Source: Rhizophagus clarus (Eukaryota > Glomeromycota > Glomeromycetes > Glomerales > Glomeraceae). Taken from it: 64,000 nucleotides of DNA. The notes below the pieces were generated by a model. The model had not been told where the DNA came from, ran no database searches, and saw only the letters and a list, made by a program, of their open reading frames with translations. Positions within the stretch are counted from its first letter, which is position 1; each line of letters opens with the position of its first letter. Positions 45,967-55,069 of the stretch are shown one piece after another. The position numbers and the translations under genes are program-made. The DNA is taken from NCBI GenBank assembly GCA_015698045.1, contig BLAL01000160.1, positions 744,001 to 808,000 of the forward strand, given 5' to 3'.

Positions 45967-47903
45967 CAATTTCGTGATTCGTCATCAATATCATCCTCAT
46001 TATCATCTTCAATTTCTTCTTCAGAATCTTCTTCCAATATGTATTCTTCAGAATCTTCAGAGTCTTCAGGATCTTCTTCCTCATTTTGGTATACATAATT
46101 AACTTTTTTAGTCCGCTTTAGTCTGGGGCAATTAACCTTTGTATGTCCAGCCTTTCCACATACTGAGCAATGCCGGACAAGTTTACTTGATGCTTTACTT
46201 GGCACTATCTTTCTAACAACCTTCTTTGTGGCATATGCACTTTTTGGTGTAAAAGGGCTCTTTCTAACATGAGCTGTTTGACCTCCTAATCTTTTTTTAA
46301 GTTCTTCATAAATAAACTTTTCTAATGTATCATCATCTGTTCCTATTCCTGTATAACCCAAATCTTTTGCTAGACGAATTTTAAAATCATCTTTTTGTGG
46401 TTGAGCTTTATAATTAACTGGAGCTATTGTATGAGCTTGTATTCTTTTGCCTGCACTTTCATGCCATATATTACGCAAGTCTGTAAAAAATGCAATGACT
46501 GTAGCAGGAGTAGCAATTCTAACTCTCATTTCTAAATCAGAAGGCAATTGATTAAATAGATAAGGTAAGGCATCAGCATCTGGCATTGCTTGTACTAGTG
46601 GTTTGATTCGTTTTTCATAACTATCTGGAGTATCTGTCTCTAAAAACTTTTCATTAACAAGAGCAAATATAGCACTTCGGTTAGTCCCTACCATAACTTC
46701 TCTATATTTTTCACGCAACCAGTTTAGGAAGAGAGGTTCAGTATTAATAGCTGGATTACCTACTGCATAAGGATCATTGGCAGGAACAGGTGCAAACCTA
46801 CCTGTCATTTTATTTATCATAACTTGACATCTTGCAACGGCATTAAAGCCAGCAACGGCTAAGGGACGTGCCATCTCATTTATATTTCTAAGCTTTTGAT
46901 AATATACGTCTGGTGGTTCCTGCCCATCATAATTGGGTAATTGTGCAAGTAATGGTGCTAATGTATGCATGACATCTTGTATTGTAGCCATGTTTCCTGG
47001 AGGATTGTTTTGTAAATTCAAAATAATTTGTCGTGAATTTAATTCCCTACCCTTCCATTTTTGGTATCTATTAAATACAAATGCCCGATTGAATTCTGCT
47101 AATTCTGCCTCTGCTTTGCGTCTCTGATTTATTCGCTGAAGAATAGCTTTTTCTCCTATTAATACATTTATTCGATTTTGCTTTCTTAAGGCTATCCTTT
47201 GTCCATTAGTTTGCCTATCCTGTGCTATTTGCCACCAACGTCGACGCTCATTTACCTCATTATTATATGCTAAAGTCAGTAGCTGAGCAGTTCGAAGACA
47301 TTGATTTCTAGTAGTTGTTAAATCATTCCTAAGGCCATTGATTCGATCATTAGCTATACGGTATAAACCTTGCATGTTAATAGCATCTTGAGCATTTCTT
47401 TGCATAAGTTCACGAGCAGTTGTTAATAAGATTCGTATACCATCTAGTGTATTTTTGGGGTTGAATGATGTATCCCCATCAAAATATGATTCCACCCGAT
47501 CTAGCGCTCTAGCAATATTTATTAAAATATCAGGTATTGCCATATTTTTTTGTTCTTCTTCGGAATGATTATTATTAGATTTAGATAATTCTTGTATACG
47601 AGATTTAAGTTTATCTATTATGTCTTCTAGCTGGATAATTCGATTATCTTGAATAACTAATGCCTCTTCTTTTAGCTCCAGGTGATCCTGACATTTTTTA
47701 AGTTCACCTAGAATAACCTTACATTTATCCTTTAGCTGATTAACTTCATCATCATAAGATTGAAGATTCTTTTCAAGATGATAAATATATCGCTCACAGG
47801 CTTTAATTTCCTCTTCTAGTTTGTGAATTTTCTTTTGTACTAACTTTATCCCTAGATCAAAGTTGCTATTTAGCTGATCAAGATATGTCTGCTCAACCCC
47901 CAT
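45924..47903 (-). CDS. Gag-like capsid/nucleocapsid protein
   Basis: 659 aa. Residues 1-115 are a coiled coil (KIHKLEEEIKACERYIYHLE, then LEDIIDKLKSRIQEL). Residues of about 300-500 resemble LTR-retroelement capsid (FLNWLREKYREVMVGTNRSA, TDTPDSYEKRIKPLVQAMPD, LFNQLPSDLEMRVRIATP). A CCHC knuckle, CSVCGKAGHTKVNC (C-x2-C-x4-H-x4-C), lies at about 578-592, followed by a very acidic tail. It should assemble particles and bind nucleic acid. The stop follows TTT AAA AAA AAA G: the in-frame heptamer T TTA AAA at 45960-45954 is a textbook -1 slippery shape. The ATG overlaps the divergent integrase start by 19 bp. Proteins of this type are, from memory, abundant in Rhizophagus gene sets. Confidence 0.75.
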   Translation of the reverse strand: MGVEQTYLDQLNSNFDLGIKLVQKKIHKLEEEIKACERYIYHLEKNLQSYDDEVNQLKDKCKVILGELKKCQDHLELKEEALVIQDNRIIQLEDIIDKLKSRIQELSKSNNNHSEEEQKNMAIPDILINIARALDRVESYFDGDTSFNPKNTLDGIRILLTTARELMQRNAQDAINMQGLYRIANDRINGLRNDLTTTRNQCLRTAQLLTLAYNNEVNERRRWWQIAQDRQTNGQRIALRKQNRINVLIGEKAILQRINQRRKAEAELAEFNRAFVFNRYQKWKGRELNSRQIILNLQNNPPGNMATIQDVMHTLAPLLAQLPNYDGQEPPDVYYQKLRNINEMARPLAVAGFNAVARCQVMINKMTGRFAPVPANDPYAVGNPAINTEPLFLNWLREKYREVMVGTNRSAIFALVNEKFLETDTPDSYEKRIKPLVQAMPDADALPYLFNQLPSDLEMRVRIATPATVIAFFTDLRNIWHESAGKRIQAHTIAPVNYKAQPQKDDFKIRLAKDLGYTGIGTDDDTLEKFIYEELKKRLGGQTAHVRKSPFTPKSAYATKKVVRKIVPSKASSKLVRHCSVCGKAGHTKVNCPRLKRTKKVNYVYQNEEEDPEDSEDSEEYILEEDSEEEIEDDNEDDIDDESRNCYALKKKWCEVEYL

Positions 47904-48997
47904 TGTTACCTATTATTCCTATAGATTCTGGTGAGGCTCGAAATCTTGATATTTCTATTGCTTTGAAAAAGATTTATTATCAGCCTATTGGTTATCATCG
48001 AAATGCTAAAAAATTGTTTGAAGCTTCTATTAAGGCTGGATATGATTTTACTATTGATGAAGTGAATGACTGGCTTGAGAGACAGGCTGTACACCAAATA
48101 CATATGCCACGTCCTAGATATATTCCTTGTGCAAGTTTTACCTCTATTACTACACCCAATGAAGTCCATCAGGCAGATGTTCTTTATATGCCTTATGATA
48201 AAGTAGGACGAATTACTTATCTTTTTTGTCTTAATGTAGTGGACGTTGCTTCTAGATATAAAGCTTCTATTCCTATTGGTGCATATAGTGTCAAGGATAG
48301 AGAGGGAATCTTAACTTCAAAGACTATTGCTCGAGCACTTGAGAAAATTTATGATGATCCTGAAATTCCTCTGGTCTGGCCGAAATTATTAATCACTGAT
48401 AGGGGGCCAGAGTTTAGGGGTGATTGTGAGGTGCTTATGATGGAACATAATGTAAAAATTCAGAAGGCCAAATCTAAACGCACTATGGGTATTGTTGAAA
48501 GGTATAATCGTACTTTGGTTGAAAAACTATTTCCTTCCCAGGATGCTTCTGATCTCTTGTCTTTGCATTTAAATGTTCGTTCTAGGGCTTGGGTTAAGAA
48601 TTTGTCTTTAGTTGTTGAGGATATTAATAATTCTATCACACGTCAGATTGGTATTTCTCCTGTTGAGGCTATTGAAAAAGAAGAGGTCTTTGCTAAGCCT
48701 TCTTATTCTCGTGATGGTCCAATTGGTTTTGATGAAGAGAAGCTTTCTAGTGATGTTCTTGTTCGTTATTTACTTTATCCTGGTGAATTGGAGGGTGGAA
48801 GACGTCGTGCTGGTGATTTAAATTGGTCTCCTCATATTTATCATATTCTTGAATCTATGGTGCAAAAAAATCAGCCAGTATTATATTGGCTGGAAGATGA
48901 TGATGGTAATGGCCCACAAAGATCTTTTGTTCGAGAAGAATTGATGGTTATTCCCTTTGATACGGAATTACCTCCTCAGTGGATTCTTACAAAATAA
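47885..48997 (+). CDS. Polinton/Maverick-type retroviral-like integrase
   Basis: 370 aa. The N-terminal part has the Polinton integrase signature LKKIYYQPIGYHRNAKKLFE ... VNDWLERQAVHQIHMPRP. The rve catalytic core has Asp98 (HQADVLYM), Asp172 (ITDRGPEF) and Glu205 (GIVERYNR), a D-D-x32-E arrangement, all present. The C-terminus (NQPVLYWLEDDDGNGP, then PPQWILTK) is repeated in diverged form at 49183-49314. It joins the element ends to target DNA; the 5-bp GATAA duplication is in the usual range for such enzymes. It is divergent from Gag with overlapping starts, so one promoter region may serve both, or the true starts lie slightly inside. Confidence 0.9.
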   Translation: MSAQPPLLPIIPIDSGEARNLDISIALKKIYYQPIGYHRNAKKLFEASIKAGYDFTIDEVNDWLERQAVHQIHMPRPRYIPCASFTSITTPNEVHQADVLYMPYDKVGRITYLFCLNVVDVASRYKASIPIGAYSVKDREGILTSKTIARALEKIYDDPEIPLVWPKLLITDRGPEFRGDCEVLMMEHNVKIQKAKSKRTMGIVERYNRTLVEKLFPSQDASDLLSLHLNVRSRAWVKNLSLVVEDINNSITRQIGISPVEAIEKEEVFAKPSYSRDGPIGFDEEKLSSDVLVRYLLYPGELEGGRRRAGDLNWSPHIYHILESMVQKNQPVLYWLEDDDGNGPQRSFVREELMVIPFDTELPPQWILTK

Positions 48998-49002
48998 ATT
49001 TC

Positions 49003-49180
49003 TAAAGTGATGATAGGAAGTGTTCTGTCTCTTCATTAACTTTGTCTTCTGTAACAAAATAATCTTTAGCTAATTTATGGTATAGCTTGTATAATTCTAT
49101 AATTGAATTAAGAATCTTTGGATCTTGTCCATACCATGATTTATAATCATCCATGATTTTATCATATTTATCTTTAATAC
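49003..49180 (-). pseudogene. Diverged 3' fragment of the small element gene
   Basis: On the minus strand encodes YDKIMDDYKSWYGQDPKILN, IIELYKLYHKLAKDYF ... HFLSSL then TAG. It lines up with the C-terminal half of the protein at 49311-49712 (YNRKMGRYRKWYQSKKDLLA, IENLYSLFYTISKEE), clearly related but much diverged. It lacks a 5' half. Confidence 0.65.
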
Positions 49181-49182
49181 AA

Positions 49183-49314
49183 AAAAATCAGCCGGTCTTA
49201 TACTGGCTAATAGATGATGAGGGCAATGGCCCCGAAAGATCTTTTTTGAAAGAGGAGCTTCAAATCATTCCTCCTGATGTTGAGTATCCACCACAGTGGG
49301 TGCTTGCGAATTAA
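49183..49314 (+). pseudogene. Diverged second copy of the integrase C-terminus
   Basis: Encodes NQPVLYWLIDDEGNGPERSF, LKEELQIIPPDVEYPPQWVL, AN then TAA, matching the last ~44 residues of the intact integrase with roughly one residue in three or four changed. No catalytic core. Its end overlaps the end of the minus-strand gene at 49311-49712. Confidence 0.8.
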
Positions 49315-49712
49315 ATTTCTATTTCATCTGCAATCAGCTCTTCTATTGTTTTGCTAATTTCTTCAGCCATAGGTCGCTCTTCTTTAGATATTGTATAGAA
49401 TAGGCTATACAGGTTTTCGATACTAGCAAGAAGGTCTTTCTTACTCTGATACCATTTTCGATATCTACCCATCTTTCTATTATATGCTTCTTCATTTGGA
49501 AAGAGCATGATAGCTTTTGACTTTATATATTCTTCTGGATCATCCGATTGTCGCAAATTTTTTACATAGCCAACATATTCACTAACTAGCTTGCTATCTT
49601 TTTTGTAGCGAAGGCGTAATGCCTCTCTTATTACATTGAGCTGAGCCTCCTCAATTCTTTTCCATGAAATATAACTCGCTGGGATTTCACTCGCTGGTAT
49701 TTTATCTGTCAT
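49311..49712 (-). CDS. Small helical protein of the element, unknown function
   Basis: 133 aa, starting MTDKIPASEIPASYISWKRI. Mostly helical and charged (EAQLNVIREALRLRYKKDSK, EEYIKSKAIMLFPNEEAYNR) with an acidic end. No family recognised. A TTAGTGTTAG word lies about 15 bp upstream of the ATG and also upstream of the TIR Cys-rich gene, hinting at a shared promoter. A diverged fragment of a relative sits next door (49003-49180), so the gene belongs to the element lineage. Confidence 0.6.
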   Translation of the reverse strand: MTDKIPASEIPASYISWKRIEEAQLNVIREALRLRYKKDSKLVSEYVGYVKNLRQSDDPEEYIKSKAIMLFPNEEAYNRKMGRYRKWYQSKKDLLASIENLYSLFYTISKEERPMAEEISKTIEELIADEIEI

Positions 49713-49825
49713 TGTATGCTAACACTAAGTCTTTGCTGTATAATAAAATGGTTAGTTTAAATTGCGAATAAAAAATTCTAGAAAAAAAATATTATAATAT
49801 TAGATGTGATAGCTGAGCCTATCTT

Positions 49826-52800
49826 TTATAAACCCAAATCCGCCAATATTTCTTGAGGAATATCATTCCCATATTGTTCCAATGCAGATAAATATGCCGG
49901 AATTCGACAATCCCCAATTGCCCATGTTGTTGCCCGGTCATTTAATATCCATCTCTTGGAGTCAAGTGGGTTGATACTCCTTTTTGTCTGGCGGATTATA
50001 TATGGGACAAATCTTTCACATCGTAAGAAGTTTGCAGTCCGAGGCTTATCCTCCACACCTTCTAGAATACAGCGCTCATAAATATCAATGGTTAGCTCTT
50101 TTTTGACGAGAGATTTTTTGAGACCCTTAGCTTTCTGTACATTTTTATACTCATCTTCGGTTTCTAATGCATAAGACTTTGATCGGTTTCCTGCATATCT
50201 TAATGCCCGAGTTCCTGCAAATTCATCTTTCCATTTGCTGATCACTTTCTTATTTTTTAGCTCACGTGTTCCATCAGGAAGATCTACCCATTGATCTGGT
50301 GGAAGTTTCTCAAGCAATGGGTGCTCTTTGGGATAATCACTAAAGTCATAAAGATCTGCATCTTCAACCATATCAGCATAGACGTCTTCCGTCTCAATTT
50401 CGATAATTAGTGAGTCCGTATCGGTATAACATAGTTTTGCACGATCTCCATACTTGCGCTTGATATAGTTGTACCAGAAATCATACATGTAATACTTACT
50501 AAGATCTAAAATCGAAGCCCCGACATAGATTGGCTTATTTAGTACAACATTTGTCTGTTTTCGATGTACTGCTATAAGATTGCTTCCATGAAATATCTTA
50601 CGACCAACTAGTGCCGGATCTGCTAACATTTTGCGAAGTCGATGTTCCTCTCCTATTGGTCGTACTAAATCTACCCGTGTGCGACGTCGGACATCCTCCA
50701 TAGTCTTTCCGAATACAGCATTGTTCATTAATTTCCATAGATCTTTTTCGAATGCATTTTTTGCGTCACGACGTCGTATCGTATTGGCTGTAATGTATGG
50801 TTCGAGCCATGGAGATTGGTCAAACTCTAATACTCGATAAACATGCTCGAGTTCCATTCCCAGTTCGAGACATTGCTGGAGATTTCGGTAATGAATAATA
50901 TACCGGTCTTTAGTCTCTAATGTTGCTACCAATTTTTCTGTCTCAGCGAATTTTCCACCACTCAGTTTATCAATTAGGTCGTTATTTTGGTATGGACTAA
51001 GCTCATTTCGCTTGACTATTCGACGTTCCGGGCAGAGTGGATAGTCACTATGAGACGGGTGGAGGTGTTCCTGATATTTTAATTTTACTTCCCAAGCACT
51101 ACCTCGTTTAGCAGTTGGAGAAATAGACCGAATATCAGGTAATTTGTCTAGGTCGAGCCACCGGAATCCTCCTGTCGGTAAATATTGAGACATAGCCCAT
51201 CCATATAAATTATTGGCATCTAAATATAGGAGCCATTTATTTGCCTTATGTTTGTTATAGCCTTTCATTCTGGGAAAATTTGCTTTTGCTAAACGTCGTG
51301 GAGCCATAGAATTTCCACCTCGCATCCAGCATTGGACGAATTCGTGCATATCTTCTTGACCTTTATGGAATAATTCAAGCTTGACCTTGGTCATCTTTTT
51401 TGCCATATCAAATGCGAATGATGGCAATGTTATATAGTTCAAAGGGTCTAGTCCGGATACTTCCTTCATTGTCATTCGGAACCGCTGAATTGAGTCCGCT
51501 AATAATAAAACATCGGTTCTTAGATATAAATCATGATAGTCCCCGAATGTTTCACATTTTGCCTCCTCCCATACTTTCTGCGCATGTTCATATTGCTTCT
51601 GGCTGATGGTATAAATTTTTTCATGCTCACAATCGTCAACCTCCTTTAAATCCCCTTCTTTACATTCCCCATCACACTTTTTACCCTTTATTTCGTGTTT
51701 ACACTTTTTACATCCTTGGTCGCAATAATTTAGTCCGCCTAGCACTGTGTTAAATTCTTTTCTTGATGGGAGCTCTGTTCTAGAGAAGCGATCTGGATCA
51801 TTCAATTCGTATGGGTACTCACATTTTTGTGTGAGTATCGGGAGTAAATGCTGAGGTAAGCTCTGCGCCATAATCGGGAAACATTTAGCCAATTGCTCCG
51901 GAGACTTTTCTTGACCACGCAAATTTGATGCCACTTTTTCTAATGATGGGAACTGGAATTGACAGGAGTCTATAAATTTGATCTGGCCAATTATTATCGT
52001 CTTATAATTCTCCATATTGTCCGCAATTATTTCGATTTTGTCTTCACTAACTAGGCCCAATTCCCGTACTTCATGATGAAAGTCATAATGTTTCCCACCA
52101 TGATATATCAATGGGATCTTAATTTCGTCTGGCTTTATTCGGAGTAGAAGATTACATCTACGATGTGCTGGGCCACGATACTTCCCGGTAAAATGGTCAT
52201 GATCTCTAACCCTGTTGTCATTTATATCGGCTCGAAGACTCATTTTACATAAACAGCATTTGGTTGCTTTTTTGAACGTATTTTCCTCTTCTATAGACAA
52301 ACCTTCTGTACGATATACAGCCTCCGATAGGTTTTCTTCTGTAGCCTCACACTTAATTTTAACACAACCATAATAAGCACCGCCTAGGAACTTTCGGGAA
52401 GTATCGAAATATTTTACTTTATTATATCGGGTTTCTTGTAGCCTTTCTTCACATATGTAACATCTTATGGCAGACTTATGTGTTCGCCAATCTCGCTCTG
52501 TCATTTTTATTTTTTCCGGATTGCGCAACTTCGGCTTTATAATTTCTTCCAAGTCTCGTTGCATACTTTCCCATGACTCTGCAATTGAGTTTGGAGTTCG
52601 TCTTGCAATTTCTTTTGCTAGCTTCCCATCCGTTTGCATTAGAGCATAGCCATAACTATTAGGCTTCTGCTTTTGCAATTTAATGGTCTTTTCTTTGATA
52701 TCGTTTTTCTCTACTGGGTCACTATCCGCTTCTAGATCCTTAACGAAATAAAATGGAACATTTTCCATGGCTCCATAGTTTTTGAATTTCATGATATGCA

Positions 52801-54172
52801 TCCCCTTTTCGGGGAAGATTTCTCTTTGCCCAGCATTAGGATTATTTCGACCATGGCAGTTGTGCTTTATGTGCTCTTGAAGCAAATCCAATCTTGTGAA
52901 TGGGGCAATCCAACAGTGACGACAGAAATATTTTCGTCCCTTATGTTTATTCCAGTTACTCATAATTCGACTCCACCCACTTTCTCCATTGATAAGACAA
53001 TAGTGTGTATTTAATCCTGGAGGGACTTCATTAATATTACGACGATCTCTTAAATCTTCCTCTCCTTCGGTAAATAATATTAAATCCACTAAATGTTCTC
53101 TTTGATAATTATATTCTGATAAACGAAGTGGATCTAGCTTCCTAGTTAATTGCTCTCTGTCATTTTTTGTGGGTGCAGGATAAAATACATTTACTGAAAA
53201 TGAGGGGTTATTTTCTTCGAATAAGTCTATATCCCGCAATGTGGCTGGGAAATTTATACCAGAGAAATTTAGTATATTATCAAAGCGCCGTAATCTACTA
53301 ACATCATGAAGATTTCTTGCTCTGGTTCCCTGTCTACGAGCTTCTTCACTGGCTAAATGAGCCTTCAAACATTCTTCAAAACATCTGTTATCTGTATTTT
53401 TGGGATTAATTATCCCTAATTGAGGCTTGGCCCATATTTTTGGTAAAGCAAAATGAGAACTACCTCGGAGTGGCTGGTATGCACTTATTTCTAGAAAGAT
53501 CTTTTTCCCATATTCATATATCCAGCCTGAATGTTGATTTTGCTTCATTTCATCGATTTTATCTAAAATTTCATTATATTGACGTGAAACTGTTTGGTTT
53601 ATTCGATCCTGGCGAATAATATCTAAAATTTCACTTGGAAACGCTATGTCTTGATCTATTCGGTGAGCAAAACGTCCTCCTTGTACAAACCGATACATAT
53701 GAGCAATAAGAACTATCTTTGTTTTAACTCCTCCTAATCGTGCTAATTCCCTTCTATAAACATCACTAATTTGATCTTCAACATCCTCGAACATGGCTAA
53801 GGGATCTTTTCGATATGGGTAAGTTTCTGGAATATTAGCAAGATAATCGACACATAAGCCTTGGTCAGAGATTCTTCTAGTTTCTACTAACCTTTTTGAA
53901 GCTGGATCTTCTATTCTTCGAAATATTATTTTTTCTTCTTCAGCTTCGGATTCATTATCGGATTCAGATTCAGATTCGGATTCTGATGAAACATCTCCTT
54001 CATCGGCGGTCTCATAGTCGCTCTCCCCATCCGACTCCGGCTCCGGCTCTTCTTCTGGTTCGGGAGGTTCGGCTGTCTCGGGTGGTACTGGTGCCGGGTC
54101 TCCCCAGCTTGGCAAAAGATTTCCGAACAATCGTCCTATTGTGCCAGTGATACTACCAAGTAATCCGCTCAT
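49826..54172 (-). CDS. Protein-primed-type family B DNA polymerase
   Basis: 1448 aa, uninterrupted. Residues 1-56 come from the TIR (amphipathic helix, then Pro/Glu/Asp-rich), 57-85 are Ser/Glu-rich. About 155-460 is a Polinton-polymerase N-terminal region with GIINPKNTDNRCFEECLKAH and a zinc-finger FCRHCWIAPFTRLDLLQEHI. Exonuclease: ExoI FVKDLEADSD near 477, the inserted zinc/HNH-like RDHDHFTGKYRGPAHRRCN near 664, ExoII FIDSCQFQFPSLEK, ExoIII YLRTDVLLLADSIQRFR. Polymerase: motif A YLDANNLYGWAMSQ near 986, motif B KLMNNAVFGKTMED near 1151, motif C YTDTDSLIIE near 1249. All catalytic residues are present. It should copy the element using a terminal protein; no separate terminal-protein gene is recognised, and the large N-terminal region may supply it. 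Confidence 0.94.
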   Translation of the reverse strand: MSGLLGSITGTIGRLFGNLLPSWGDPAPVPPETAEPPEPEEEPEPESDGESDYETADEGDVSSESESESESDNESEAEEEKIIFRRIEDPASKRLVETRRISDQGLCVDYLANIPETYPYRKDPLAMFEDVEDQISDVYRRELARLGGVKTKIVLIAHMYRFVQGGRFAHRIDQDIAFPSEILDIIRQDRINQTVSRQYNEILDKIDEMKQNQHSGWIYEYGKKIFLEISAYQPLRGSSHFALPKIWAKPQLGIINPKNTDNRCFEECLKAHLASEEARRQGTRARNLHDVSRLRRFDNILNFSGINFPATLRDIDLFEENNPSFSVNVFYPAPTKNDREQLTRKLDPLRLSEYNYQREHLVDLILFTEGEEDLRDRRNINEVPPGLNTHYCLINGESGWSRIMSNWNKHKGRKYFCRHCWIAPFTRLDLLQEHIKHNCHGRNNPNAGQREIFPEKGMHIMKFKNYGAMENVPFYFVKDLEADSDPVEKNDIKEKTIKLQKQKPNSYGYALMQTDGKLAKEIARRTPNSIAESWESMQRDLEEIIKPKLRNPEKIKMTERDWRTHKSAIRCYICEERLQETRYNKVKYFDTSRKFLGGAYYGCVKIKCEATEENLSEAVYRTEGLSIEEENTFKKATKCCLCKMSLRADINDNRVRDHDHFTGKYRGPAHRRCNLLLRIKPDEIKIPLIYHGGKHYDFHHEVRELGLVSEDKIEIIADNMENYKTIIIGQIKFIDSCQFQFPSLEKVASNLRGQEKSPEQLAKCFPIMAQSLPQHLLPILTQKCEYPYELNDPDRFSRTELPSRKEFNTVLGGLNYCDQGCKKCKHEIKGKKCDGECKEGDLKEVDDCEHEKIYTISQKQYEHAQKVWEEAKCETFGDYHDLYLRTDVLLLADSIQRFRMTMKEVSGLDPLNYITLPSFAFDMAKKMTKVKLELFHKGQEDMHEFVQCWMRGGNSMAPRRLAKANFPRMKGYNKHKANKWLLYLDANNLYGWAMSQYLPTGGFRWLDLDKLPDIRSISPTAKRGSAWEVKLKYQEHLHPSHSDYPLCPERRIVKRNELSPYQNNDLIDKLSGGKFAETEKLVATLETKDRYIIHYRNLQQCLELGMELEHVYRVLEFDQSPWLEPYITANTIRRRDAKNAFEKDLWKLMNNAVFGKTMEDVRRRTRVDLVRPIGEEHRLRKMLADPALVGRKIFHGSNLIAVHRKQTNVVLNKPIYVGASILDLSKYYMYDFWYNYIKRKYGDRAKLCYTDTDSLIIEIETEDVYADMVEDADLYDFSDYPKEHPLLEKLPPDQWVDLPDGTRELKNKKVISKWKDEFAGTRALRYAGNRSKSYALETEDEYKNVQKAKGLKKSLVKKELTIDIYERCILEGVEDKPRTANFLRCERFVPYIIRQTKRSINPLDSKRWILNDRATTWAIGDCRIPAYLSALEQYGNDIPQEILADLGL

Positions 54173-54187
54173 GTTTTTCTCGAAGAT

Positions 54188-54208
54188 TATATATTGTTAG
54201 AAAAAGTT
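54188..54208 (-). promoter_or_regulatory. Shared promoter-like motif (right TIR)
   Basis: Reverse-complement copy of 41860-41880, 16 bp before the polymerase ATG at 54172; the space of 96 bp to the divergent Cys-rich gene must contain both promoters. Confidence 0.5.
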
Positions 54209-54268
54209 TAAAATAAAAATTATTTTGTTCGGATAATTAGTGTTAGACATTTATTCAAAAAAGAAACT

Positions 54269-54538
54269 ATGGGATGCGGAAAAAAGGAGATACCCTGGAA
54301 TTTTTATTATTGTCCATATATTCTTAGGACTGGAGAAGAGTGCAATCGGAGATGCTATGATCCAAAGGGATGTAAAGCCCATCGGAATTCACCTAAACAT
54401 TATCCATGTATACAACCTGGATGCGTTAAAAATACTTTCTCTGAATACGGTGCTTGTAAAAAACATTCAGGCAAGTATCGTTCTAGAGCATTTTATCAAC
54501 GACAGAAGCTTGCAAAAATTCAGGTTAGTGGGGGCTAG
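54269..54538 (+). CDS. Cys-rich zinc-binding-like protein (right TIR copy)
   Basis: Same 89-aa product as 41530-41799, transcribed outward. It sits divergently 96 bp from the main polymerase. The donor-like CAG/GTTAGT at its end is conserved. The overlapping frame 54240-54893 extends through the minisatellite and differs in length between the two TIRs because of one substitution, which argues it is not the real product. Confidence 0.6.
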   Translation: MGCGKKEIPWNFYYCPYILRTGEECNRRCYDPKGCKAHRNSPKHYPCIQPGCVKNTFSEYGACKKHSGKYRSRAFYQRQKLAKIQVSGG

Positions 54539-55069
54539 TGACGGGCTAGTGGCAGGATACAATATGTATGCATTTATATCACATGATTTTTTTTCTTGTC
54601 TTGCGTACATGCTCCGCTTCGCTCCGCAGACTGTGAACACTATTTGTTTCCATATCTTGTGTACATGCTCCGCTTCGCTCCGCAGACTGTTAACACTATT
54701 TGTTTCATATCTTGTTTACATGCTCCGCTTCGCTCCGCAGACTGTGAACAGTATTTGCTTTCTTATCTTGTGTACATGCTATAGGGAGGCAATTTGGTTA
54801 TATTATATGCGAAAAATTTATGTTATCCAGGATGAGAACCAAATAGGTTTCGGACTTGTTTGTGCCAAAGTGAAATTTTATTTTTACATATAGGAAACAA
54901 ATGTTTACAGAGCGAATAACAATCAGGAAAGCAAAATGATTTCCTTAAGGTCAGGTGTATATTTACAAATGGTTTACGCTATGTGTTTATTTTTTGATAC
55001 CCAGGAAACCATCCTGGAACCCTGTAATCGAAATGTGCCAAAAACCCCATTTCTCTACTACTGATAAGG

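Larger units (their letters stand above)
41006..55062. mobile_element. Polinton/Maverick-like element with Gag-protease module
   Basis: 14,057 bp bounded by 1,057-bp terminal inverted repeats starting AGTAGTAGAGAAATGGGG and a 5-bp direct repeat GATAA (41001-41005 and 55063-55067). Polinton-defining genes are a type B DNA polymerase with the inserted DHDH zinc motif and a Polinton-type rve integrase. No packaging ATPase, double jelly-roll major capsid, penton or adenovirus-type protease is encoded; the frames fill the whole interior, so there is little hidden room. Instead there is a Gag-like protein with CCHC knuckle, an aspartic protease and a C2HC finger, plus two F-box proteins. Young by its inverted repeats, which differ at only a handful of positions. 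Polintons are known from glomeromycote fungi (recollection); the Gag module is the unusual part. Confidence 0.9.
54006..55062 (-). repeat. Right terminal inverted repeat (1,057 bp)
   Basis: Mirror of 41006-42062; followed by the GATAA duplication at 55063-55067. Minisatellite at about 54603-54784. Confidence 0.93.

Noticed and set aside
54240-54893. 217-codon frame in the right TIR (200 codons in the left TIR)
   Set aside because: Overlaps the Cys-rich frame, runs through the minisatellite, and its length changes with one substitution between TIRs; the Cys/His pattern of the 89-aa frame is more convincing.
41006-55062. LTR retrotransposon
   Set aside because: Gag and protease are present but there is no reverse transcriptase or RNase H, the termini are inverted rather than direct repeats, and a full DNA polymerase is encoded.
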